Positions 48,364 to 59,600 of a DNA stretch of 64,000 nucleotides are shown here, piece by piece. Both the position numbers and the translations under genes were made by a program. A model generated the notes under the pieces. The model was not told the origin of the DNA and did no database searches. It worked only from the letters and a program-made list of their open reading frames with translations. This DNA comes from Enchytraeus crypticus. Taxonomy: Eukaryota; Annelida; Clitellata; Enchytraeida; Enchytraeidae. The first letter of the stretch is position 1, and each line of letters begins with the position of its first letter. The DNA lies in contig CAJHZI010000241.1 in assembly GCA_905160935.1 (NCBI GenBank), positions 567,501 to 631,500 on the forward strand. Reading direction: 5' to 3'.

Positions 48364-51361
48364 AATAATGATAATGGTGATGATGGTGATGATGATAATG
48401 ATGATGAGGATGATGATGATGATGATGATAAGGATATGATGATGATGATATTTGTTGAAAGTTATCGTACTTATGTCATACGAAAAGAAAGAACACGAAA
48501 GATGGATTTACCATTTAGCTGTTGATGTCTTGTGTATATGTTGGTGTAGATCACGTTACGCAGACGAGAATTGAACGTGTTATAGCTGGCATGCAGGCCG
48601 GTCACCAAAGATATATGTTCCAGTAAGTAATGAATTAGTGAACAGTGAAGCATTGATAATTGAATGCAATTTGATTGTTACAAAATTTCGATGCTGATAG
48701 TTTAAAGAAGTACGAGATGCTTTCTGGCTACTTTTGGAACGCACCACTTAATTCAGACCTTGTGACTAGCACGCTTTTTCACCTGACTAATTGAATTCTT
48801 GTTGTTCGCGGAAGCTACCGTGACATTTAGCTCTAAGTGTTACTTTATTGATGCACTTGTTAACTGATGGATTGTGATCGTCATCTTTTACATTTTTTAT
48901 ATAACAACTTTATTAAAAGGAATAGCTAAAGGAGAACTTTTGATTAAGAGTTGTTTGTCTTTGTGCTCTACTTCCTTGTAAAGTAAACTAGTAATTTTCA
49001 GTTAATTTGTGAGCTTAATTTATATTAGTATTTATTCTATGTTGTCATTGTCATTGTTTTCATTGGAAAAGGAATTTATTGGTACGGCTGTTTTATTGTG
49101 AGTAATGTTTTCCAGATGGCAAGTAATGGACTTGCAATGTCGCTCCCCAACAACTAAGTTTGATGCAAATTCATTGATTAACGCCTATTTACTGATTTAC
49201 TGATTGACAGCGCTGCCGGGTGAACTTACTTCACAACCACGCCCTGTTATTGATTGAAAGCACTTCTGGGTGAACATACTTCATAAACACGCCTTGTTAT
49301 TGATTGGCAGCACTGCTGGGAATGACATGCAGCCCATTATAGCCATGCATATTTATTGATTGACAGCGCTGCCGTTGTGAATATAATTTATAACCACGCC
49401 CATTTATTGATTGACTGTATAACCACGCCTATTTATTGATTGACAGCATTACCACGCCTATTTATTGATTGACAGCATCGCCTATATATTGATTGACAGC
49501 ATAACCACGCCTATTTATTTGATTGACAGCGCTGCCGGGGTGGACATGCAGTCACAGGAGGCCTATGAGCTAGCCTCACAGGGGTTACTGAGACCGGCCA
49601 GTCAGCATGCCGGTCCTCTTATATACAGCATGAAGTGCATCGACTTCGATCTACCTCACTTTACCCTAGGTGTGTATGCACTGTAGTCGATATAAATTAA
49701 AATGAGATATTCATTGTATTTGCAATAAAATAGTGACCATTTTACCATTTTTTGTGTCAGCAGAATCTGTACATTATTTCTAATATTTTTAGCAACAGGA
49801 ATGTCAATGAGATGAGAATTATTGCTCTGAAACATTTAACCAAGCTAATTATATTCTTTTAATGCATTGCCATTCTTCCTAAATACTAATCTAGCCTCAG
49901 ACTCGGCCTTAGCTTTTATCTTTAGACAATCGAATTGACTCTGGCTACTCGATGCTTGATGCCGTTATGGACGTCTGCAAAGCTCTTTCTCTCTGTCTGT
50001 CTCTCTCTCGTGTTCTGCCAAGTGGCAGGTCAAAGGCACGTAATTGACTGATGCTATCACTAGTCATATTGACCAGTCCATCAATCAATCCCTTCATAAA
50101 AGAGCATGCCTTTTCGAAGCATTCATATAGCCTACATCATCATCATCATCCCTTCAATCCCAGTCTAACCAGGGTCAGGACATATAGCCTTCAGTTTCGA
50201 AAAATATGGCTTCTGAGGTGGTCTCTTGTTTTCTTACTGTGCTTTGGCTTAGTCGTTTCTAACGACACCTACAGTTAACGATTGGCCAATTTTTCCTGCA
50301 GTTCTGACTCCATATTGGAAGCGCTATGTGTGTTGTTGCTATGCTAAATCATTTTGTAGCGACGAATATACTATGTTATCGTCTTGATAATAGCCGTTAA
50401 CTGCACGTCTCGGAGGAAGCGATTAAGCAAAAACTGACGAAGGCAACTGGAAACCATCTCAAAAACCATATCCTTCGAAAGATATAGGCTACATAAGGTA
50501 TAGATATGGCATTGCATTTTGTGAAGGGATGAACTTGTTGATCTATGGAATGCTCTTTATGGAGCGAGAAAGCAGACTGTGTATGAATATATATCTTGGA
50601 CCTTCTACTCGGCAGAACACAAGAGAGAGAGTTTATATTTATTTCAGAATCACACGCCACTACAACATTACATACAAGCTATATGAAGTCCAAAATAATA
50701 TACAGTATGAGTTCACATCAGAATAGATATTTCAGTCAAAATCATAACCAGCACATAATTAATAATTTGTCTATTCTATCAGTGGGCCTACTTGTAGTCC
50801 CATGTATTTGATCTGAAATAGAGGTTACCAAAACAGCGACTAGCGCCATCTAGTTGGTTACCTCAAAAATACAATTGAAGAATTACAAGTTTATTTTAAA
50901 CTAGTCAGAAGAAAAATAACATAAAACAAAAAAATGTGGGATAGAACCAAAGAAAGAAAATCAGCTATATCATGGGATCTGGATATCGTCGTGATGATGT
51001 TTTGCTATTTTGTAATTATATTTGTTCAGAGATACACTGTGTCGACGAGCCCACGTGGTATCTAATGAAGATGATTCACGAGATAGGTCTAGAATCTCGC
51101 TCCACGGCTGTATGCACTCAAGTGCATAGGATACGCTATGGACCCTTTGATCTCGGTCATGCTCTTCTAACGAAGCACTGCGACCCACAGTCGATCATCG
51201 AGAACATTCGATTCTGTCGAGATCTTCTACCGGATAGGTATCTTCAGAAACAGCTGAGTATAGAGAGGCTGAGCACACCGTCCGGTGAAGAAACGCTTCG
51301 TATGCTTCCTGAAACAGTCACTGTGGACGATAGTAATGTGCCGATTAAACTATGTGATTGA
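39921..51361 (+). CDS. TRUB2: TRUB2, mitochondrial mRNA pseudouridine synthase homologue, 9 exons
   Basis: Exons are 39921-40044, 40178-40253, 41070-41164, 41910-41990, 43247-43308, 47216-47297, 48550-48622, 49530-49669 and 51030-51361. They sum to 1065 nt, 354 residues, with all phases consistent (human TRUB2 is 331). The N-terminus has NGVFCVYKPAG. Exons 4-5 give AAGRLGRIASGVL and VLGIGRG, exon 6 VYHVKGQLGMATHDFSAFGR, exon 7 HVTQTRIERVIAGMQAGHQR, exon 8 SQEAYELASQGLLRP, exon 9 IHEIGLESRSTAVCTQVHRI. These align with human TRUB2 throughout. The family modifies uridines in mitochondrial mRNAs and rRNA-linked granules. At residue 118 glycine replaces the catalytic aspartate (human RLDAQASGVL). 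The tyrosine in the VYHVKG motif is kept. Intron 5 holds a CR1-like LINE in antisense. An alternative acceptor upstream of exon 3 (41048) would break the frame. Confidence 0.94.
40750..40990 (+). mobile_element. SINE family C copy in TRUB2 intron 2
   Basis: GAAGAATAGACCAACCATTA head, GAGGAAGGCAATGGGAAACC, and CTGCCACATGACAGAAAATT at the 3' end. Confidence 0.7.
41700..41820. repeat. TA microsatellite in TRUB2 intron 3
   Basis: About 110 bp of TA repeats with a few AATA interruptions. Confidence 0.9.
42128..42450. mobile_element. SINE A fragment, TA tract and LINE D 3' end in TRUB2 intron 4
   Basis: A SINE family A piece (minus, about 42128-42186), a TA tract (42237-42306), then a LINE D 3' end (plus) whose frame reads GKRGRGRLRLGMLDDLKTHS before the CTGCCAGTAGGCAGTGCACT tail. 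RGRGR-RxxxxDDLK is the usual extreme C-terminus of the RT protein. Confidence 0.65.
42641..42940 (+). mobile_element. SINE family C copy in TRUB2 intron 4
   Basis: Near full length: AAGAGGCGACTAAGGCAGGA head, GGAGTGCTCTTATGGAGCGA, then CTGCCACTTGGCAGTGCACT and a GA tail. Confidence 0.8.
43100..43246 (+). mobile_element. CR1/L2-type LINE 3' tail ending at the TRUB2 exon 5 acceptor
   Basis: CGGACTGTTTTCAGAGG, TTGGATTTGCACTGATTAAT, TTTGGTTTGGCTTTAGC, ATGTGGTCATGGACGATGGT and TATCACTCTG match, in order, the 3' untranslated end of LINE copies A and B. The terminal GTT repeat (43225-43241) runs into GCACAG, the acceptor of exon 5. Confidence 0.75.
43320..43372 (+). repeat. CT microsatellite after TRUB2 exon 5
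   Basis: A CT/CTCT run begins about 20 bases after the exon 5 donor. It creates a spurious Leu-Ser frame. Confidence 0.85.
43745..46990 (-). mobile_element. CR1-like LINE in TRUB2 intron 5, endonuclease plus RT, inactive
   Basis: Minus-strand frames: 46988-46275 has the endonuclease (ICVSESWLND, FIIVGDFNLPNFIWPDRF, NTLDLLLVND). 46290-45703 is the linker. 45547-45293 has KGPSSSPSRPISLTCTMYKV (RT start) and SQHGFL. 45242-44916 has MSGVVQGSVLGSILFVLYIY and LFANDLKSF. 44680-44468 and 44483-44136 hold the tail with SIEVWNILSEST. Several frame breaks are present, and the FADDL catalytic motif reads FANDL. The 3' untranslated end (43745-44130) finishes in TTTAA repeats. It is antisense to TRUB2. 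Confidence 0.88.
44511..44544. repeat. Perfect 14-bp hairpin
   Basis: CTCCAGATTTGCCT, loop TAGATT, exact complement, inside the CR1-like LINE. Confidence 0.85.
47098..47170 (-). mobile_element. Short family E LINE 3' end with GAT tail
   Basis: GAT repeats on both sides of GTTGGACTGGGATTCAAGGG, the terminal segment of family E, about 45 bases before the TRUB2 exon 6 acceptor. Confidence 0.6.
47508..47745 (+). mobile_element. tRNA-derived SINE family B copy in TRUB2 intron 6
   Basis: Head near CAAAAGCACAGTGATTAGAG, B box GTGGGTTTGATTCCCGGCC, and the palindrome ATCAACTTGGTTGATCA. Confidence 0.75.
48126..48455 (+). repeat. Dispersed repeat copy, family E fragment and GAT microsatellite in TRUB2 intron 6
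   Basis: CGGTTCCTCGCCATACGACA (dispersed repeat), then CCTGACCCTAGTTAAACTGG (family E end) continuing into a GAT repeat of about 140 bp at 48312-48450. Confidence 0.7.
49195..49529 (+). repeat. Degenerate tandem array containing copies of the TRUB2 exon 8 acceptor
   Basis: Units around CCACGCCTATTTATTGATTGACAG repeat about nine times in parts. Several include CAGCGCTGCCGG, which is the acceptor and first bases of exon 8. Confidence 0.85.
50390..50640 (+). mobile_element. SINE family C copy in TRUB2 intron 8
   Basis: GAAGGCAACTGGAAACCATC, GGAATGCTCTTTATGGAGCG and a 3' end with CTCGGCAGAACACAAGAGAG. Confidence 0.75.
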
Positions 51362-51419
51362 TAGCTAGTAAATCAGTGTTCTTTTAAATTACTGTGAATA
51401 TACTGTAGAGCCTTGATTT

Positions 51420-51775
51420 GTTGGAAACTGAGGAAGGCGATGGGAAACCATCTCAGAAGCCATATTTTTCCAAAGCTATAGGCTATTTATATAAGTTCTG
51501 GATAAGGCCTCTTGTAAAGGAATTAGCGTGTTGATCTATGGAGTGCTCTCCATGGAGCGTGAAAACAGACTCTGCGTATGAATATGTACTCGCCACGGGC
51601 TGAGCCGGTGGCTTGTTGCCAAGTTGCTCGACAGTGGATCAGTAGATGCAGGATTCAGATCCAGTACCCTCCCCGTCACTGAGGTGCTGCTATCGATCAG
51701 GAAACTGACGTTAAACTTTATTTTTGGTTTTGGCTTTGGACCTGCCACTTGGCAGAACACTATAACAGAAAGATA
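51420..51775 (+). mobile_element. SINE family C copy interrupted by SINE family A
   Basis: Family C (GAGGAAGGCGATGGGAAACC) runs to about 51597. A family A copy (about 51598-51715) follows with GGCTGAGCCGGTGGCTTGTT and CAGGAAACTGACGTTAAAC. The family C 3' end (GACCTGCCACTTGGCAGAAC) resumes at about 51737. Confidence 0.7.
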
Positions 51776-52327
51776 TGTTAATTGGCTTGTTTTATGACCA
51801 GCCTTGTTTATCATGTGAAAGTGGTTTTGCAACCTTCTTGCTGAAAGGAGTCAGGGGGATTAACCCAGAGCTCTGACTTGGTGCTTCTAAACTCTTCAAT
51901 GAATAAATGAATCCTGCTCGGTTAAGGTATTTCCACATTTTACCTGGAGTCCTGGAGACTGGTTTTACAATATCCTGGCGACGTTCAGGACATTGGACAG
52001 GAAGTAGCTGTTTAAAAAAGCTGGTAAAGCTAATGTTAACGTCAGTTTCCTCACTCGAAAGCGATGTCAGTGACGGGAGAGCCAAGGATTTGAATCCCAC
52101 ACATACTGATCCGCCGTCGAATGTCTGAATAGCATACCGGCTTCGTCACTAGCTCAGGAGCATCTATTTGGTTAGGTAGTTGATGCATTGCTGCGCATCT
52201 GTAAGTGCAAGCAAACCTGCACATGAAAGGTAAAAAGTAGATAAGAGGTAAAGATACTATATCCAGAATTATATGTTATCTTACCTGACTAAGTTTTTTA
52301 TCTTAATTATTTATTAAGGTATATTTT

Positions 52328-52525
52328 CTAATTGAGGAAGGCAACGGGAACCTCCTCACAAGTCATACTTTTCCCAAGTTATAGGCTACATAAATATGGA
52401 TAAGGCATAGACTTTGTGAATGGATTAACTTGTTGATCTTAGGAGTGCTCTTATGGAGCGATATTTTGAGTATGAATATGTACCTTGAACCTGCCACTTG
52501 GCAGTGCACTGAAGAGAGATGAGAT
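52328..52525 (+). mobile_element. SINE family C copy
   Basis: GAGGAAGGCAACGGGAACCT, GGAGTGCTCTTATGGAGCGA, and CTGCCACTTGGCAGTGCACT with GA tail. Confidence 0.75.
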
Positions 52526-52689
52526 AGAGATTTTCTAATTCTACAATTTAGTAACTTTTCTGTGTGGAGAGTTTCTACAATGCAAAACAAATTTTGAAAT
52601 GCCATAACTCAAATGCCATTTCAATATTCGTGATACTGATATGAATTTTTACTTCATTTCCACTAATGTATCTCTAAAATTTTTTGTTT

Positions 52690-52828
52690 CAACTCTTGTG
52701 AGGGTCCCTATAAGTGCCTAATGCCTTGGGTCAAGCCTGTTTTTGCAATTATGTGCATATTAAGTGATTTACACTACGTTGTGTGTTTGATATGCAAATC
52801 TAATTTCTAAATAAATCAATAAATAAAT
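52690..52828 (+). mobile_element. 3'-only copy of the CR1-like LINE
   Basis: GGGTCCCTATAAGTGCCTAA, TTTTTGCAATTATGTGC and TTGTGTGTTTGATATGCAAA match the 3' untranslated end of the element at 43745-46990, finishing in AAATAAATCAATAAATAAAT. Confidence 0.8.
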
Positions 52829-53074
52829 CCTACTCTAAAAGGATCAGGTTCGCTTTGAGAATTACTGCGTCAGCTATCCGTTGTCTCAAGCTAATGATTG
52901 AACTGGAAAAATAGATTCTAATAATCGTTTAGCAAATTAAAGTCTGAATTGAAGCCTCTTGTATAAAAGTCTGTATTGAATATTGTGTTCAAATCTCCTT
53001 TATTAAAGTCTGAAATTTCTGAAATAAGCAATCCATGCAGGGATTATGATAGCTAAACAGTTAAAGTAATCGCG

Positions 53075-53297
53075 CATTATAATGAAATGCTCAACTATGT
53101 TGATATCTATCACTTTCAATACCACATGTTTAACCAGTTAGGCAATTTAGTTCATTTTCCGTATAACCAGTCCAGTGAATATCAGAGATTTTACTCTCAG
53201 CGCTCCTGGGATTCGAACCCACGAGAGTTAAATTCACCTCCGGATTTGTCATTTAAAACTTCATGACGTTACCACTGCACTATTGAGACATTCATTT
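53075..53297 (-). mobile_element. tRNA-derived SINE family B copy (minus)
   Basis: Reverse complement has CAATAGTGCAGTGGTAACG, a B box at GTGGGTTCGAATCCCAGG and ATCAACATAGTTGAGCA. Confidence 0.8.
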
Positions 53298-53429
53298 ATA
53301 ATTTTGGTTGCCTATAGCGTTGCTGAGTACCCGATTGAGGCTAAACCAATTGCATGATGAGTAAGGTCTAATATATAATGAACAATTTGATATTACACTG
53401 GTAATATCAACAAATTATTTTGGTTCGCT

Positions 53430-53565
53430 CCGTTAATTAACCACCCATGCACATTCTGCTCATCGGTTTTGATTTGGTTCCATAGTGCTCAGTGTTGTCA
53501 TAGACAATACTAACACTCTACTGGTACTATTGTTGTTAATGGTTGGCCACCTATTTGTAGCATGA
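53430..53565 (+). mobile_element. CR1/L2-type LINE 3' tail
   Basis: CATCGGTTTTGATTTGGTTC, AGTGTTGTCATAGACAATAC and a GTT end match the tails of LINE copies A and B. Confidence 0.6.
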
Positions 53566-54744
53566 AGTCAATTTGGCATTGTTCTATATTGAGGGGGGAG
53601 GTACGGGAAGGCATTAAGCGATGGACGCGGCCTGGGCTCTCAGATTTTCTCGCTGCTCCTCAGGGGCTGGTTATTTCATCGACTTTAAGAGGGCGAATCG
53701 TTAAAATGTCTTGTAATATCGACATAGCGTCTGTTTTCTGAATGACAGCCTGAGTTAGAGGAGGAGGATGTGAAAAGAAATTTGCTCTATCTCGACCCTC
53801 TTGAAATTTATTCCGGCAATCTTGAATTTTTCCTTTTTAAGTAAAGATTTTTGGTTGAACCTGTGGCCGAACTATGTGGTTATAGCTACTGAGAATCAGT
53901 TTATGCTGGTTCTAATCCTGGTCGCCCCGTCGATTATGTCGTTTCCCGAGATGAAATAACTTGTTAATACAGACTTTATCGTCCTTTTAGTGGTATTGTT
54001 AATTATTCTTTAGACTCTAATTTATCAATGGTAAAAAAACACTCGTTATAGTGAAATGATCAACTGTGTTGATATAACACAGTAACACACATAACTTACA
54101 TAATAATTCACGTAACACATAATAACACACACACACATAATTCACATAGCTCACATAATTGTTAATAATTTTTAATTAATAGTTTTTACTTTTAATGGTT
54201 GTTCATAGCTATTAATATTCGATCTTCCATTTCACCGCAATTTCCCCTCCACAATGGAAATAAGTCTAGCGTCTCCACAGCCTAATGAGACGGATCTTCC
54301 TGACACCCCACTCACAGCACTAGGACAGTGGACTGTATAGTGGACAGCAGCGTATAGCCTTTGATCAATGCATGACGTGTCAGCTGTGACGATATGACGT
54401 CATGATAGCAGCTGAAAATAGTGGCATCTAAAATTGATTTGGATACAGTGATATGATAATAATGATGATGATAATAATTATATAACATAATATAATAATA
54501 TAAATAATAATATAAATTAATAATAATAAATAATAATGTAGGCCTAAAGATAGTATAATAATAATAATAATAATAATAATATAAATAATAATGATAGAAT
54601 AATGCTGATGATTCAAATATTGATAGGCTGATGATTCAAATTAAGTGTATAGAAGCAAATTCAGTTAAAATCAGTTAAATGCAAGGCGAGAAAGTCGAAT
54701 GACCTAGCTGCATTGAACAACTGATCATTTAGTAATTGTGTACT

Positions 54745-55005
54745 AATACAACAGTTTCTCATCTCTTACAGCAGTTTCTCATCTCTTACAACAGTTTATC
54801 GTCTCTTACAACAGTTCCTCATTTCTTACAACAGTTTCTCATCTCTTACAACTATTTCTCATTTCTCACAACAGTTTCTCATCTCTTAGAACAGTTTCTA
54901 ATCTCTTACAGCTGTTTCTCATCTCTTACAACAGTTTCTCATTTCTTACAGCTGTTTCTCATTTCTTAAAGCTGTTTCTCATTTCTTAAAGCACTATTTT
55001 ATAGC
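54745..55005 (+). repeat. 20-bp minisatellite
   Basis: About twelve units of CAACAGTTTCTCATCTCTTA with substitutions. Confidence 0.9.
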
Positions 55006-55049
55006 AGTTTCTTCAGAGAGCTTTGTCTAAAGTTGCTAAAGACATACAA

Positions 55050-55280
55050 TATCTTAATAGCTCAATGTGTAAGTACTGTGCGTTAGGTAACATTGTTAAA
55101 TTTTCCACGGCTATTCGTGAAGCCCTGAAATCAATTCCCGGTAAAGCTGATCAGAAGATAAAATCTCAAACTTTCACAGAACTGACAACATGAATAATTT
55201 CAATGGACTAAACAGCCTGATGATTAAACAAGTACTACTAAAAGTGATGGATATCATCATATATGATTATTAATTCACTA
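55050..55280 (+). mobile_element. Diverged tRNA-derived SINE family B copy
   Basis: AATAGCTCAATGTGTAAGTA head, body with CAGAAGATAAAATCTCAAAC and a 3' part GATGGATATCATCATATATG. Heavily diverged. Confidence 0.5.
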
Positions 55281-56646
55281 CAAAGTGTGTCTTAAACTAT
55301 AAATTTTCTAGAAGTTCATGTTGCAATTGATAGCTTATGTATGATTAGGCCTACTGGAGTTTTTATAATATTATTGGCTGGGTTTGCTAATTTGCGATAG
55401 CTAAAGCGAGAGCTAAGATTGCTGAGAGTCACACAGCTGCTGCAAATCACGCAGCTGCTGCAAATCAGGCAGCTGATGGGCTCTCAGCTGATTCCTATAG
55501 CAGCAGCTGCTGCAGCCTAGCAGGCTTATATGTACCAGCAGGTGCCTCTAGGTATTTGTATTACAGCAATGCTACAAGTAGCTTGGTTTGTATTGTTCAT
55601 TTTCACCTAGTTTCGTGTAAAGTTTACTACGAATCTACGTGTATATCAATGTAATTGCTATAATTTCATCTGATATATATTTTGTAATTCAAACAATTGT
55701 AATGGTCACGAGTCTCATGAGAGACTCTACTTTGTAAGTTTAAAGTTCTTAGAATTCTTTAGTACTCTATCGATGAATAAAATATCCTAAATATTATGCT
55801 TCAATGTTTATAGTTTCTATACTATTAATTTCACGAAATAAAGTGAAATGTTTATTTTAAATATCACGTAGTCTTTCTGATAATACAGTCAAGAAATTTC
55901 GTAGCGGACAATTCATTTTTTGCGGAAATAAAAACAGTTAGACGGCGGCAAGGATCAATGAAAAATTCAGGCGAGCTGAGACGGCGCTAGGCTGCGACTG
56001 TCTGCGATGGGTCTTAAATACAGGACATTTCATAGAATATTTGTTTATCCCTAGCTTTTTAAACATAAAAGGACCGCAAGATAGTGCATCTTAATTATTC
56101 AAATTATAAAAAAATATTTTACTTCTACATTTGAAGCTTGTGATATGAATGCAAATTATTAATGCAATGTAAATAGCTAAATGATTAGAAGAAAATCAAT
56201 ATTAATTAAATATTTATCGTATATACTTAATATTCAGTTTGGGGATGATTTTAGAATTTTCGATATCATCGCGAATTACAAATTTAATATAGTGTTTTTT
56301 GAATAATTTTAGAAAATTTTCAATTTGCATAGAGTATTTAAGAGATATCGAATTATTTAATCGCTTTAGAGATACATGTAGTTAAATCTACATAGTTAAA
56401 TCTCCCGTATCTACGATACACATGGTTACCTCGCCTGTACTATAATACTACTGTTGGATGGGCAGCATTGCAGTGGCCATCACTCTAATATTAAATATAA
56501 ACATTGTCGGATTAAATATATCTAATATATATGAATCGTACTCTTAAATATATCTAACAGTATCGATATCTGGATCGATCGCGGAGCAGTGTAGACGGAT
56601 ATATAATCAGGATTATATATTTAAGGACAGCTGGCTAGCTTGAAGG

Positions 56647-59600
56647 ATGTATTCCCCAACGACCTGGGCCAAACAGCGCCGGTCCGAATTTAGGGCCGGT
56701 CAACTTTCCCATCAGCAATCAATATCGGTGTCGAATATGTCGAATACCACAGTTGATATGGATGATAATGAGCGAAAAATAGTCAATGAGTTCTGTCACT
56801 ATTTGGAAAAATCCAAGCAGCTGTTTAATGGATTAAGGTAGGCATGCTGGAATTTGTGTAACACTGTTTAATTGATTAAGGTAGGCATGCTGGAATTTAT
56901 GTAACAATTGGACTAGGCTATGGAAGCCCAAACGAATTCTACTCAAACTGATTTTAGTGAAAATATGTATTTTAAATTAATCATTAGAATCTAATGGTTT
57001 TGTAAATGTTTTACTCCTTTATCAGTAATAGTTAAAATTATGGTTTTGGTTAAATCCAATTGCTATATATAATTTGATGGCGGCAAATGTCGCCTTTGTC
57101 CAGTAATACTATCCGACATAGTAGCCAATATACTAGCATATTTACTAGTCAATATACTAGCCTTATACTAGTCAATATACTAGTCAATATATTAGTCAAT
57201 ATACTAGCCTTATACTAGTCAATATACTAGTCAATATACTAGCCTTATACTAGCCAATATATTAGTCAATATACTAGCCAATATACTAGTCAATATACTA
57301 GTCAATATATTAGTCAATATACTAGCCCTATACTAGTCAATATACTAGTCCATATATTAGTCAATATACTAGCCTTATACTAGCCAATATACTAGTCAAT
57401 ATACTAGCCTTATACTAGCCAATATACTAGTCAATATACTAGTCAATATACTAGCCTTATACTAGCCAATATATTAGTCAATATACTAGCCAATATACTA
57501 GTTAATATACTAGTCAATATACTAGCCTTATACTAGCCAATATACTAGCCAATATACTAGTCAATATACTAGCCTTATACTAACCAATATACTAGCCAAT
57601 ATACTAGTCAATATACTAGTCAATATACTAGCCTTATACTAGCCAATATATTAGTCAATATACTAGCCAATATACTAGTCAATATACTAGTCAATATACT
57701 AGCTTTATACTAGCCAATATACTAGCCAATATACTAGTCAATATACTAGTCAATATACTAGCCTTATACTAGCCAATATATTAGTCAATATACTAGCCAA
57801 TATACTAGTCAATATACTAGCCTTATACTAACCAATATACTAGCCTTATACTAGCCAATATATTAGTCAATATACTAGCCAATATACTAGCCAATATACT
57901 AGTCAATATACTAGCCTTATACTAGCCAATATACTAGCCAATATACTAGTCAATATAATAGTCAATATACTAGCCTTATACTAGCCAATATATTAGTCAA
58001 TATACTAGTCAATATACTAGCCTTATACTAGCCAATATATTAGTCAATATACTAGTCAATATACTAGTCAATATATTAGTCAATATACTAGCCTTATACC
58101 AGTCAATATACTAGTCCATATATTAGTCAATATACTAGTCAATATACTAGTCAATATACTAGCCAATATATTAGTCAATATACTAGTCAATATACTAGCC
58201 TTATACTAGCCAATATACTAGTCATTATAGTAGCCAATATACTAGCAAATATATTAGCCAATATTTTAGCAAATATACTAGCCTATGTAGTAGCAAATAT
58301 ACTAGTTAATAAAATAGCCAACATACTAGTCATTATATTAGCAAATATATTAGCTAATATAGTAGCAAATATACTAGCCAATATACTAGCGTCATTCGTG
58401 TTTAAAGCTAAAGTTAACGTCAGTTTCCTCACTCGAAGGCCATATCAGTGACGGGCGATCCCTGGATTTGAACCCCGCACATACTGATCCGCAGTCGAGT
58501 ATCTTACCGACATCGCCACTGACTCCAGCCGTCCATGTCAGTCTTCTCGTGGACTATGATCTAAAGTCGTTTCCAACGCAGTGTGAATATTTAAAAGATA
58601 CAAAAGCCCTTGAATATTTACGGCGTTATTTCATCAGGAAGACTACATCATCATCTAGTTATTCTAGCTAGCATAATAAATACTGAGTGTATTGGTAATT
58701 CTGTAGTTGTTAGGGGTTTAACTATAGAACTTCCTCTCTTAAATGGAGAGAGATAAAGTTATACTAGCACTACTCGCCGACTTCGCCACTGGCTCCAGCC
58801 AGTGGCGAAGTCGGTAAGATACTCGACCGCGGATCAGTAGGTGCGGGGTTCAAAAATCCTGGGCTCGCTCGTCACTGGCATCGCTTTCGAGTGAGGATAC
58901 TGTCGTTAACCTTAGCTTTACCAGCTTTTTAGCTTTTTATATTTATTTTACTTAACGTGACATCACTTTCATAGCTATCAAGGGGACAGTCTATAATAGT
59001 CGAATCCTACCGCATTCTTCGCTTTAAAGCAGATAATAATAATAATAACAACAATTAGAGTGCTACAGTCATCAATGAATACATCGAGTACTATTGAGAC
59101 AAAATCAAGCCGGCGAGCAAAAAAGAAGAAGGTCCAAAAACGGTGCAAATTCCAAAATCCAGAAATTCAGTCCAAAGTAAAGTTAAAGGGAGTTAAAGAA
59201 AAGGTGGTTTAGGCGCAGGTCGCTGCTCATGGACACTGGATGGAAAAGAGAGATGGAAAAGATAGGTCTTCAACTGCTTATGGAACTGCTCATAGGAAAG
59301 CAAAGGCTGATGTGATTCAAATGAAGATTTCCGAAGATTGGATGGAAGAGAATTCCAGATCTGAGGTGCAGCATGCTGGAAAGAACGATTAGATAGCTTA
59401 GAGCGTGAAGGTAAGCTAGGTCTCACAAGAGTAATTAGCTTAGAAGACCGAATAATAGCAGGCTGCATCACTTTAATCAAGTGAGACATATAAGTTTGTC
59501 CAGGGATGGTGATGGACTTATAGGTTAACGAAGCTGCTTTGTAAATGATACGCTCTTAAATCTTTAGTCAAAGATTAAAAGAATTCAAAATAGGCGTAGC

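Larger units (their letters stand above)
51362..56646. other. Intergenic repeat region between TRUB2 and SCAI
   Basis: Besides the separately listed repeats it holds a SINE A copy (minus, 52025-52125), a tRNA-like remnant at about 53865-53930, AAT microsatellites (54450-54600), a short CAGCTGCTGCAAATCA repeat (about 55430-55510) and about 1 kb of unassigned AT-rich DNA before SCAI. TATATA-like words near 56598-56622 could serve as a promoter element. No coding exon supported. Confidence 0.5.

Noticed and set aside
57120..58392. Array that looks like a CRISPR at first sight (also 22595-23275 and 62529-62738)
   Set aside because: Units are contiguous with no unique spacers, and the DNA is eukaryotic with spliced genes.
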